64,000 bases of DNA from Stomorhina lunata (Eukaryota; Arthropoda; Insecta; Diptera; Rhiniidae), in assembly GCA_933228675.1 (NCBI GenBank), contig OW121740.1, positions 8,895,442 to 8,959,441 of the forward strand, in the 5' to 3' direction. Position 1 is the stretch's first letter. Each line of letters begins with the position of its first letter. Under the pieces are notes generated by a model that worked only from the letters and a program-made list of their open reading frames with translations, did not search any database and was not told where the DNA came from. The position numbers were made by a program, and so were the translations under genes. Below, in pieces: positions 48,964 through 60,000 of the stretch.

Positions 48964-50709
48964 TTATAAATAGCAATATATCAAAAACGGCTTTTTGCGA
49001 AAAAGAACTTTTTTATTGTAGAAAATGAATCTCTGGGATTATAAAAATAATGTTTATTTTACAACTTTTTGTTTCTAAATTATGTTAAAAGATGGCGCTA
49101 TTTTTAGGTTACATATGAAAATCGCACTTTTTATAATTAAAAGTTAAAAATTTGGTTTGACAATGTTCCATGACTTTGTTCAGGAGTATTTGGTCTAACT
49201 TTTTTCTGAATGTACCAACATCGAAAAATATCCAAATAATATGTATTTGATACATTTGTAAGAAACATGTCAATACCGCCGCTTTGCGGCAATCTTTTGT
49301 AGCATTTTTAAAAACACAAAAACAGATGCTTTCAAAAACTTTCAAAAGAGATATCTGCAATGAAATTGCGACAAAAAATAAGAATTCTAGGGGCAAAAGT
49401 AGTTAATAGTATACCAATTCTGATACTTTTTTGAACGATTGTTTTAAAATTTTGTGTAAAATTTAGTCACTGTTTACAATATTAGAAGTAAAAATAATGT
49501 TTTTATAATAAGAAAGGGTATGGCTAAAATTCCATAAAAAATTGAAAGTTTTTAACTTTTCTTTAACTTCAGCATCCATATGCAAAAATCTTGTTAGCCA
49601 GATTTTTTTTATCCCGAAATTGGTTAGTTTCTCAATATGTTAATTTGTTTTTTAAGTCCATTTCATTTTCCATCTCTACTTTTAAAAAATATAATCGCTG
49701 TAAATCGATGAGGTATTAAATACATTTTTTTCGTCGGACTTTTGTTTGGTGGCAAGTTTCCATATTACTATTTAATTTTTAGATTCCTAGAACACAAAAT
49801 TATCAGAAGTCACTGTTGTCTTGTTACATTTACGCACTTAAGAGGTTCAATGTAGGCTGTATACACACTTTAAGATGTAGAAGAAAATCAATGGTCGCGA
49901 TTTAATCGCGTATTATTTTTGCTTCACTGTAGGCCTCAGGATATTTGTTCGTGAATTTGAGCAATATACCTTTAAGTACCACATTGTTATCATACATTAA
50001 TGTGTCTTTCGAAGGTGAACAAGTGAAAAATGACACAAATAGACTTGCTTGTTTTTTAAATGGCACAAAAATGGCTACATATTTTTCTCGCAAAATTTGC
50101 ACACATATTAAAAACATGTTTATCTAAAATTTTGATATGGCGCTTCCCGATGCGTTTTTTAGTTAATGAGTTATAGGAAGACAAATATTAAAAATGAAGA
50201 ATTTTAACCCTTTTTTCATTTTTTTTGTTAGTTTTTCTCAATTTGTCGAAGAACCAAACATTTAATCGGGAAGCGCCATATCAAATTTTTAGATATCGAT
50301 AGTAGCTATCTGTACGTAAAATTTGGTCTCAAAATCTTTATCCACTTTTGTGCCATTTTAAATGCAAATTGTGTACTTTTTTCACTCCTGCATTATCTTT
50401 TATACATATCTTTTCTCTAAGTGTACTGATGTTTTTTTTATGATGATGAAATCTTTTACACTTATCTAACTATACAAATTTAAAAAAGTATAATTTATGA
50501 CCTATTAAGAAAGTTACAGCGCAAAATTTGCTTCTAGTTTTAAAGCCAAAATTATCGAAATCACCCTGTATTTCAGGAACCAAAATAGCTTGGGCCATTT
50601 TATGTAGCACCAAGAATAGCTGAATATGTGTCTGAAAAAATGTATATAAATTCATGTGATTATCTTGAAATTTAAAAACCTACTTTTTTTGATATATTGC
50701 TAGTTATAA
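48964..50709. mobile_element. Candidate 1.75-kb terminal-inverted-repeat element with internal foldback
   Basis: The left end 48964-48987 starts TTATAAATAGCAATATATCA and the right end 50686-50709 reads back as TTATAACTAGCAATATATCA. The match covers 24 bp with one difference. Inside, 50126-50151 and 50265-50290 form a second inverted pair of 26 bp with one difference (core GATATGGCGCTTCCCGAT). Weaker complementarity extends outward to about 50043 and 50370. Short open frames inside (49109-49396, 49902-50117 and 50470-50655, all minus) show no domain that I recognise. It may be a nonautonomous or decayed DNA transposon. No clear target-site duplication was found. Confidence 0.55.
50126..50290. 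repeat. Inverted repeat with 26-bp arms
   Basis: Arms 50126-50151 and 50265-50290 share GATATGGCGCTTCCCGAT and its reverse complement, with a 113-bp loop. It is nested within the candidate TIR element. Confidence 0.85.
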
Positions 50710-51129
50710 AACTTTAATTTTGAACATTTAAAATTGTTTTCTTTTATTTAATTTAAATTATTTGAGTTTTCCTTTAGAATTTTAATTACTTTGGAATAGG
50801 TTTTGAATAATTTAACAACCAAAGGAAACTTAAATGTTAAGATTATTATGCATTTGCTTAAGTTTTTTATTTAATTCATTATTTTTTTTTCCATTAAAGA
50901 ACGGAACTCATTTATCTCCCCATTACCTGCCTTAACAACGAAAAAAAGAACTAAAGAAAAAACGGTGGCATTAAGTTCTGGTTATAAAAAAAGTATTAAA
51001 CAATTACATTTAATACCTTTTTTTTGAAACCCTGCTTTGAAAAAGAAAAAGACTTAAATAAGAAAGATAATGGTTAAATAGCAGAAATATAAAGGAATGT
51101 ATTATTAAAGCTAATTGAGTTTTAATCGA
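50710..51129. other. AT-rich sequence between TIR element and satellite
   Basis: No feature recognised. Confidence 0.5.
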
Positions 51130-53575
51130 TAGTTTAATCATGTCTCTATATATAGACCCATAGTGGCATTTTATATAGTCTAATCGTGATTCTTAATATA
51201 GTCCAATCGTGGCTCTTTATATAGTCCAATCGTGGATCTTTATATAGTCCAATCGTGGATCTTTATATAGTCCAATCATGGACATTTATATAGTGTAATC
51301 ATGGTTCCTTATATAGTCTAATCGTGGCTCTTTATATAGTCCAATCGTGGCTCTTTATATATATATAATCGTGGATCTTTATATAATCTAATGTGGCTTT
51401 TTAAACAGTCCAATCGTGGATCTTTATATAGTCCAATCGTGGATCTTTATGTAGTCCAATCATGGCTCTTTATATAGTCCAATCGTGGCTCTTTACATAG
51501 TCCAATCGTGGCTCTTTATATGGTCGAATCGTGGATCTTTATATAGTCCAATCGTGACTCTTTATGTAGTCCAATCGTGGCTCTTTATATAGTCCAATCG
51601 TGGATCTTTATGTAGTCCAATCGTGGCTCTTTATATAGTCCAATCGTGGCTCTTTATATAGTCCAATCGGGGCTATTTATGCAGTCCAATCATGGCTCTT
51701 TATATAGTCCAATCGTGGCTTTTTATAAAGTCTAATCGTGGCTCTTTATATAGTCGAATCGTAGATCTTTATATAGTCCAATCGTGGCTCTTTATGCAGT
51801 CCAATCATGGCTCTTTATATAGTCCAATCGTGGCTTTTTATAAAGTCTAATCGTGGCTCTTTACATAGTCCAATCGTGCTTTTTATAAAGTCTAATCTTT
51901 ATATAGTCCAATCGTGGCTTTTTATAAAGTCTAATCGTGGCTCTTTATATAGTCCAATCGTGGCTTTTTATAAAGTCTAATCGTGGCTCTTAAAACAGTT
52001 TAATCGTGGCTTTTAAAACAGTTTAATCGTGGCTTTTTATAAAGTCTAATCGTGGCTCTTTATATAGTCCAATCGTGGCTTTTTATAAAGTCTAATCATG
52101 GCTCTTAAAACAGTTTAATCGTGGCTTTTTATAAAGTCTAATCGTGGCTCTTAAAATTGTTTAATCGTAGCTCTTTATATAGAACTATGGTGGCTCCTTA
52201 TACAGAGCTATCGTGGTTCCTTATAAAGAGCTATCGTGGCTCCTTATATAGAAATATATAAATATAGTATAATCGTGGCTCTTTATGTAGTCCAATCGTG
52301 GATCTTTATATAGTCCAATCGTGGCTCTTTACATAGTCCAATCGTGGCTCTTTATATAGTCCAATCGTGGCTCTTTACATAGTCCAATCGTGGCTCTTTA
52401 TATAGCTTTTTGTGTCTCTTTTTGAAGACCAATCATGGCTCTTTATATTGTCCAATCGTGGCTCTTTATATAGCCCAGTTGTGTCTATTTTTAAACACCA
52501 ATCTGGGCTCTTTATGTAGTCCAATCGTGACTCTTTATATAGAATAATCGTGGATCTTTATATAGTCTAAACGTGGCTCTTCATATAGTCCAATCGTGAC
52601 TCTTTGTATAGTCTAATCGTGGATCTTTATATAGTCTAATCGTGGCTCTTTATATAGTCCAATCATGGATATTTATATAGCCTAATCGTGGCTTTTTATA
52701 TAGCCCAATCGTGGCTCTTTATATAGTCGAACCGTGGTTCTTTATATAGTCTAATGTGGCTTTTTAAACAGTCCAATCGTGGCTCTTTATATAGTCTAAT
52801 GTGACTTTTTATACAGTCCAATCGTGGCTCTTTATATAGTCCAATCGTGGCTCTTTATATAGCCTAATCGTGGCTCTTTATATAGCCCAATCGTGGATCT
52901 TTATATAGTCTAATGTGGCTTTTTAAACAGTCCAATCGTGGCTCTTTATATAGTCTAATGTGACTTTTTATACAGTTCAATCGTGGCTCTTTATATAGTC
53001 CAATCGTGGCTCTTTATACAGCCTAATCGTGGCTCTTTATATAGCCCAATCGTGGATCTTTATATAGCCCAATCGTGGTTTTTTATATAGCCCAATCGTG
53101 GCCCTTTATATACCCCAATCGTGGTTCTTTATATAGCCCAATCGTGGCTCTTTATATAGCCCAATCGTGGCTCTTTATATAGCCCAATCGTGGCTCTTTG
53201 TAGAGACCAATCGTGGCTCTTAAATATAGCCCAATCGTGGCTCTTAAATATAGCCCAATCGTGGCTCTTTATAGAGACCAATCGTGGCTCTTAAATATAG
53301 CCCAATCGTGGCTCTTTATAGAGACCAATCGTGGCTCTTAAATATAGGCCAATCGTGGCTCTTTATAGAGACCAATCGTGGCTCTTAAATATAGCCCAAT
53401 CGTGGCTCTTTATAGAGACCAATCGTGGCTCTTAAATATAGCCCAATCGTGGCTCTTAAATATAGCCCAATCGTGGCTCTTTATATAGCCCAATCGTGGC
53501 TCTTTATAGAGACCAATCGTGGCTCTTAAATATAGCCCAATCGTGGCTCTTTATATAGCCCAATCATCGCACTTT
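51130..53575 (+). repeat. 23-bp satellite, block 5
   Basis: TATAGTCCAATCGTGGCTCT-type units. Two dimeric higher-order forms stand out. One at 51830-52150 alternates TAAAGTCTAATCGTGGCTCT and CAGTTTAATCGTGGCTTTTT. The other at 53195-53550 alternates GAGACCAATCGTGGCTCTTA and TATAGCCCAATCGTGGCTCT, about 47 bp per dimer. The latter is nearly uniform and probably recent. Confidence 0.96.
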
Positions 53576-54791
53576 GAAAGGCCTAACATTAAACAGCATT
53601 AAAAATTATAAGATTCCATTCCCTTAAAACTCTGCTCACACCTGCATGATTTTTTGTAGACCATGTATGAATGTATGTATGTATATATTTTCAAAGTTCA
53701 TTAGAATAAATTTAAAAGAAGAGAAAAAAAAACAAAAGATCTTGTTTCTTGAGATCGTTTTATACTAGAGCTACAGACATTTATTAAAGAACCTCAATTA
53801 GAATTTTTTTATTAGTTTTAATTTAAATGCGAGCATCCGCGACAGAGCCACAGACAAACAAGAAATTTAACAACCACGTTTCCAGTTCCCTCCCTTTGAT
53901 TCACAACCTTTGTTCAAGACTATATTTCTACCTAAACCACTTTGATGTGGCTCCCTAGTAAAACGTAGTAAAGCTATAAATGTTGTTTGCGTGAATGACT
54001 GGTTTAAACTTTAAATCGAGTGCTTTTGAGTCCGTCCCCAGGCGCGTATTCTTTTTTTTTTTTGGAAAGAAAGAAAGGTAAAGTTAAGTAAGCGTAGACA
54101 TGTGCCAATATTTTATTTACTACGAAGAAGATTTTTTCTGTTTTTATTTGAATGAAATAAAAGAATGACTCAGTCATTGACCAGAACGGAAACGCGTTTT
54201 AAATGTTAAACCAAACGGAAATGGTAGTAAAAGTATTTTGTCTTCTTTCGACGTCATGAAATTTAAAAGCAAGTGGGTTTAATTATTATTTGATGGACTT
54301 AGATTTTGAAAAAAGTCATCTAATGGATGAGTTTCCTATGGAAAAGTCATCAAATCCATAAAAGTTATCAAATTGATAACTTTAATAATTTTCTATAGCA
54401 AATTGAAATTTGTCCATCACTTTTGAAGTATTTAATCTATAATTTTTAAAAACTCTTCAATTCAAACTTATTTAACTTTCTTGTTTTGAGTTACATAATA
54501 AACGTTATCATGTTTTTTGTGTTAAACTTTTTTATTTAAGTAGATGTTACCCAACATTTACTAAAAACTTGTAAAAGTAAAGAAATTATATATAATCAAG
54601 CGTTATAATTAAATATTAAATAACTTTTTTATCTTTATCTCCCCATGTACTTTTCTTTAACAAACAAAAAAACAACTGAGACAATTGTTTTTTCGAAACC
54701 AAAGCGACAATTACGACAAAATGAGAAAAAAAATTACAATTTTACAAAAGATAGAAAAAAATCCACCAGGTTTTAACTATTAATTTGAAAC

Positions 54792-54924
54792 CGCCGTTAA
54801 GATTTGAATGCAGCTCCAAACAATTGGCAACCAACTCCTCCTGCTTGATGTTGATAACTTTGCGTTCAGTCTTCAGTCGGTTTGAACTCATTTTAAAAGT
54901 CAAGTTTAAAAATTTGTGTGACAT
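54792..54924 (-). CDS. Candidate first coding exon, unknown gene
   Basis: On the minus strand the ATG at 54891-54889, in good context (AAAATG), opens MSSNRLKTERKVINIK, then QEELVANCLELHSNLNG. An in-frame upstream ATG at 54924 would add 11 residues (MSHKFLNLTFK), but its context is poorer. Up to 54792 third positions are rich in G and C, unlike the surrounding DNA. After GGC G the sequence meets GT at 54791-54790, a possible though weak donor (GGCG/GTTTCA), and composition turns AT-rich again before a stop near 54742. Upstream on the same strand lies a CAA-rich stretch (54950-55020), typical of fly 5' leaders. The peptide is basic and hydrophilic; I do not recognise a family. If real, its remaining exons lie to the left, possibly beyond the window. 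Confidence 0.45.
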
Positions 54925-55020
54925 GACTCCGACTGGTTTAAAGTGGTTTCATTCGTTGTTGTTGCTGTTGTCTTTTGTAATTGTAGCAGTTGCTCGTTTG
55001 TGGTTGTTGCTGTTATTTTA
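54925..55020 (-). promoter_or_regulatory. Possible 5' leader (CAA-rich)
   Basis: Read on the minus strand, this segment contains AACAGCAACAACCACAAACG and GACAACAGCAACAACAACGA directly upstream of the exon candidate. CAA-rich leaders are common in fly transcripts. No TATA box or initiator could be assigned with confidence. Confidence 0.3.
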
Positions 55021-55194
55021 ACTTACAACATAATAACTATTCATTGTCAGCTTTTCATTCATTCATTTATTCATTATTCCTTCATTCGTTCAGCTGAACT
55101 ACTCCTCCCCTGATATTGCCAGAGATGTTGGATTGAAAAGCAACTAAATCTTTCACACAGAGTGATGGAGCTGCTTCATGCATAAGAGAAGTAA

Positions 55195-57600
55195 AGAAAG
55201 GTTATCGATAGGATAACTTTTTTATAGAAAAGTTATCGATAGGATGACTTTTCTACAGAAACGTTATCGATAGAATAGCTTTTCTATAAAAAAAAGTTAT
55301 CAAATTGATGACTTTTCTATAGAAAAGTTATCGATAGGATGACTTTTCCATAGAAAAGTTATCGACAGGATGACTTTTCCATAGAAAAGTTATCGATAGG
55401 ATGACTTTTCCATAGAAAAGTTATCGATAGGAAGACTTTTCCATAGAAAAAGTTATCGATAGGAAGACTTTTCCATAGAAAAGTTATCGATAGGATGACT
55501 TTTCTATAAAAAAGTTATCGATAGGATGACTTTTCTATCGAAAAGTTATCGATAGGATGACTTTTCTATAGAAAAGTTATCGATAGAATGCCTTTCCTAT
55601 AGAAAAGTTATCGATAGGATGACTTTTCTATAGAAAAGTTATCGATAGGATGAATTTTCTATAGAAAAGTTATTGATAGGATGACTTTTCTATAGAAAAG
55701 TTATCGATAGAATGCCTTTCCTATAGAAAAGTTATCGATAGGATGACTTTTCTATAGAAAAGTTATCGATAGGATGACTTTTCTATAGAAAAGTTATCGA
55801 TAGGATGACTTTTCTATAGAAAAGTTATCGATAGGATGATTTTTCCATAGAAAAGTTATCGATAGGATGACTTTTCTATAGAAAAGTTATCGATAGGATG
55901 ACTTTTCTATAGAATAGTTATCGATAGGATGACTTTTCTATAGAAAAGTTATTGATAGGATGACTTTTCTATAGAAAAGTTATCGATAGAATGCCTTTCC
56001 TATAGAAAAGTTATCGATAGGATGACTTTTCTATAGAAACGATATCGATAGGATGACTCTTCCATAGAAAAGTTATCGATAGGAAGACTTTTCCATAGAA
56101 AAGTTATCGATAGGATGACTTTTCTATAGAAAAGTTATCGATAGGATGACTTTTCTATAGAAAAGTTATCGATAAAATGCCTTTTCTATAGAAAAGTTAT
56201 CGATAGGATGACTTTTCTATAGAAAAGTTATCGATAGGATGACTTTTCTATAGAAAAGTTATTGATAGGATAACTTTTCTACAGAAAAGTTATCGATAGA
56301 ATGCCTTTCCTATAGAAAAGTTATCGATAGGATGACTTTTCTATAGAAAAGTTATCGATAGGATGACTTTTCTATAGAAAATTTATTGATAGGATGACTT
56401 TTCTATAGAAAAGTTATCGATAGAATGCCTTTCCTATAGAAAAGTTATCGATAGGATGACTTTTCTATAGAAAAGTTATCGATAGGATGACTTTTTTATA
56501 GAAAAGCTATCGATAGGATGACTTTTCTATAGAAAAGTTATCGATAGGATGACTTTTCTATAGAAAAGTTATCGATAGGATGACTTTTCTATAGAAAAGT
56601 TATCGGTATGATGACTTTTCTAAAGAAAAGTTATCGACAGCATGACTTTTCTATAGAAAAGTTATCGACAGGATGACTTTTCTATAGAAAATTTATCGAC
56701 AGCATGACTTTTCTATAGAAAAGTTATCGACAGGATGACTTTTCAATAGAAAAGTTATCGATAGGATGACTTTTCTATAGAAAAGTTATCGATAGGATGA
56801 CTTTTCTATAGAAAAGTTATCGATAGGATGAATTTTCTATAGAAAAGTTATCGATAGGATGACTTTTCTATAGAAAAGTTATCGGTATGATGACTTTTCT
56901 AAAGAAAAGTTATCGACAGGATGACTTTTCTACAGAAAAGTTATCGATAGGATGACTTTTCTATAGAAAATTTATCGACAGGATGACTTTTCTATAGAAA
57001 AGTTATCGACAGGATGACTTTTCTATAGAAAAGTTATCGATAAGATTACTTTTCTATAGGAAAGTTATCGATAGGATGACTTTTCTATAGAAAAGTTATC
57101 GATAGGATGATTTTTCTATAGAAAAGTTATGGATAGGATGAATTTTCTATAGAAAAGTTATCGATAGGATGACTTTTCTATAGAAAAGTTATCGGTATGA
57201 TGACTTTTCTAAAGAAAAGTTATCGACAGGATGACTTTTCTATAGAAAAGTTATCGATAGGATGACTTTTCTATAGAAATGTTATTGATAGGATGACTTT
57301 TCTATAAAAAAGTTATCGATAGGATGAAAAGTTATCAATTTGATGACTTTTCTATAGAAAAGTTATCAATTTGATGACTTTTCTATAGAAAAGTTATCAA
57401 TTTGATGACTTTTCTATAGAAAAGTTATCAATTTGATGACTTTTCTATAGAAAAGTTATCAATTTGATGACTTTTCTATAGAAAGCTAATCGATTTGATT
57501 AATTTTCTATAGAAAACTTATCAATTTGATGACTTTTCTATAGAAAAGTTATCAATTTGATTTTTCTATAGAAAAGTTGAATGAATTTTCTTTGGAAATG
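55195..57600 (-). repeat. 31-bp TATCGATA satellite, minus orientation
   Basis: About 75 units of TTTTCTATAGAAAA plus GTTATCGATAGGATGAC, the reverse complement of the array at 18885-21510. Recurrent variants (AGAATGCCTTTCC; GTATGATGACTTTTCTAAAG; CGACAGGATGAC) repeat in groups, indicating higher-order amplification. From about 57325 the spacer changes from GATAGGATGAC to AATTTGATGAC, which removes TATCGATA. Confidence 0.96.
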
Positions 57601-58774
57601 TTATCGTTTTTATGTGGTTTCTTTTATCCTCTTTTGGGAACCGCCTCTGTTCAGATCATACCCACGGAAGTAATATGATTTTTGATGTTAACTGTCGGTT
57701 GGTTCGTTTGTGTGGCTTTTCTTAGGTTTTTTGCTGCTTTTGGTGTTATGTGATATTATTTTGTTGCCATTAGATATTGTAGCAAATATTTTGTTACTGT
57801 TTTTGCAGCATTAGTTGCTGTAAATAGTATCTAAAAGAGTGAAATCATTGAAACCAAAAATTATGGGAACAATCATTTTATTATAGATCAGTGAATATGT
57901 AAATTGTCAGCACTGTTCTGAGAAAGTGTTGCCATAGTCCAAAAGAATTGATTCTTTCAAATTGTGCTTTTTACATCTCATTACCACTTTTCTTCCTCCA
58001 CTTTTTGAGTTGCCATCGAACTGAAGCTAATGCTAGGGGATATCTTATATCCCCTATCCATAAAACCATTGAAGCATTCCATGATCTCCATCTCTTTGAA
58101 TCTCTAAGCAACTGCATAAATATTTGTATCTGTATCTGTTTTATTGAATCTTTTTTAAACCAACTTGTTAAGATATTTTTTTAGCTTTCCTCCTTTTCTA
58201 TTGGATCTTGACTTGTAAAAAACACACGTCTTGTTAATTTTCAATCATCCTCTGAAACTTGTATTGTTTCCGGCGGTGTCAAGTTTACAATATTTTTTCT
58301 AATTTTTTTCTTTCTATTTTTTTTCTTCTTCTTCTCGTTTAAAAATTTTATGGTGTTAAAAGTGTGTTAGCACTCGAACGAGTATCGTAAAGTATTTGCC
58401 GTTAAAAAGAAAATTTGAAAATCTTTTCTTCTCTTTCAAACATTATTTAGATTTATTTGTTGAGATTATTTGCGAACCGTCCAACCGCAAAATGGAGTTG
58501 AAGGAACATGATTTTTTGAAATTCCTCAAGTGTTAGCAGATGAATTTAGATTAAAGATTTGAAATGAATGATTTTGACACAAGAAGAGGATGATTTTTTC
58601 TAACGAGTGATAGAAATAACAGGATTTGTTTCTATGATTTTGTTTAATAAATGGATACAATTGAACATGGGTCAGTAATTTATAAATTTACACTTTTGGA
58701 AGATTTTGTTTGAAAAAAAAGATTACTATAATTTGATATTTTAAAGAAATATTATAGATAACTTAATTTTTAAA
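57601..58774. other. Island, no convincing gene
   Basis: A patch at 57948-58184 has an open plus frame beginning with TTG, rich in F, L, C and I, and not convincing. A minus-strand frame reading MEIMECFNGFMD... (about 36 codons, 57990-58102) has better codon composition but no context. A perfect 10-bp hairpin, TAGGGGATAT-CTT-ATATCCCCTA, lies at 58034-58056. Beyond it are pyrimidine-rich runs near 58290-58340. Confidence 0.4.
58034..58056. repeat. Short perfect hairpin
   Basis: TAGGGGATAT and ATATCCCCTA flank a CTT loop. Function unknown; it may be chance in this composition. Confidence 0.6.
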
Positions 58775-60000
58775 GGAGATTTGATGACTTTTCTATAGAA
58801 AAGTTATCCATTTGATGACTTTTCTATAGAAACGTTATCGATGAGATGACTTTTCTATAGTAAAGTTATCGAGTTAATGACTTTTCTGTAGATTTGATGA
58901 CTTTTCTATAGAAGACTTATCGATTTGATGACTTTTCTTTAGAAAAGTTATCTATTTGTTGACTTTTATAAAGAAAAGTTATTGATTTGATGACTTTTCT
59001 ATAGAAAACTTATCGAGTTGATGACTTTTCTTTAGAAAACTTTTCTATACAAAAGTTATCGATTTGATGACTTTTTAATAAAAAAGTTATCGATTTGATG
59101 ACTTTTCTACAGAAAAATTATCGATTTGATGACTTTTCTATAGAAAAGTTATCGATTTGATGACTTTTATATAGAAAAGTTATCGATTTGATGACTTTTG
59201 TATAAAAAAGTTATCGATTTGATGACTTTTCTATAGAAAAGTTATCGATTTGATGACTTTTCTATAGAAAAGTTGTCGATTTGATGACCTTTCTATAGAA
59301 AAGTTATCGATTTGATGATTTTTCTATAGAAAAGTTATCGATTTGACGACTTTTCTATAGAAAAGTTATCGATTTGATGACTTTTCTATAGAAAAGTTAT
59401 CGGTTTGGTGACTTTTCTATAGAAAAGTTATCGGTTTGGTGACTTTTCTATAGAAAAGTTATCGATTTGATGACTTTTGTATAGAAAAGTTATCGATTTG
59501 ATAAGTTTTGTATAGAAAAGTTATCGATTTAATGACTTTTCTATAGAAAAGTTATCGATTTGATGACTCTTCTATGGAAACGTTATCGATGTTAAGACTT
59601 TTCTATAGAATAATATTCGGTTTGATAACTTTTCTTTATAAAAATTATTAATTTGATGACTTTTCTATAGAAAAGTTATCGATTTGATGACTTTTCTACA
59701 TAAAAGTTATCGATTTGATGAATTTTCTATAGAAAAGTTACCGATTTGTTGATTTTTCTATAGAAACGTTAACGATTTGAAGACTTTTCTATAGAAAAAT
59801 AATTGGTTTGATAACTTTTCTTTAGAAAAATGATCGGTTTGATGATTTTTTTTCCAAAAATTATCGGTTTGATAACTTTTGTTTAGAAAAATGAAAAATG
59901 GCTTTTCTTTAGAAAAATGATCGGTTTGATGATTTTTTTTTTCCAAAAATTATCGGTTTGATGACTTTTCTTTTTGAAAAATTATCGGTTGGATGATTTA
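58775..60000 (-). repeat. 31-bp satellite, TTTGATGAC subtype
   Basis: About 38 units of TTTTCTATAGAAAA plus GTTATCGATTTGATGAC. This is the same orientation as 55195-57600, and the same spacer variant as its right end, so both are parts of one array separated by the island at 57601-58774. The octamer TATCGATA is absent here because the base after CGAT is T. The right end decays (GATCGGTTTGATG) near 59800-60000. Confidence 0.95.

Larger units (their letters stand above)
53576..55194. other. Island containing the first-exon candidate
   Basis: This is one of the least AT-rich islands, with GC-richer patches at 53825-53960 and 54010-54050 (GTCCGTCCCCAGGCGCGTAT) and the coding-like segment described below. 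Near 54310-54420 lies a small degenerate patch of the 31-bp satellite (GGAAAAGTCATCAAA). On the minus strand, 54930-55190 reads as a plausible transcript leader. Confidence 0.5.

Noticed and set aside
57948..58184. 78-codon plus-strand frame
   Set aside because: TTG start and F/L/C/I-rich low-complexity translation. The opposite strand has a better but still short frame.
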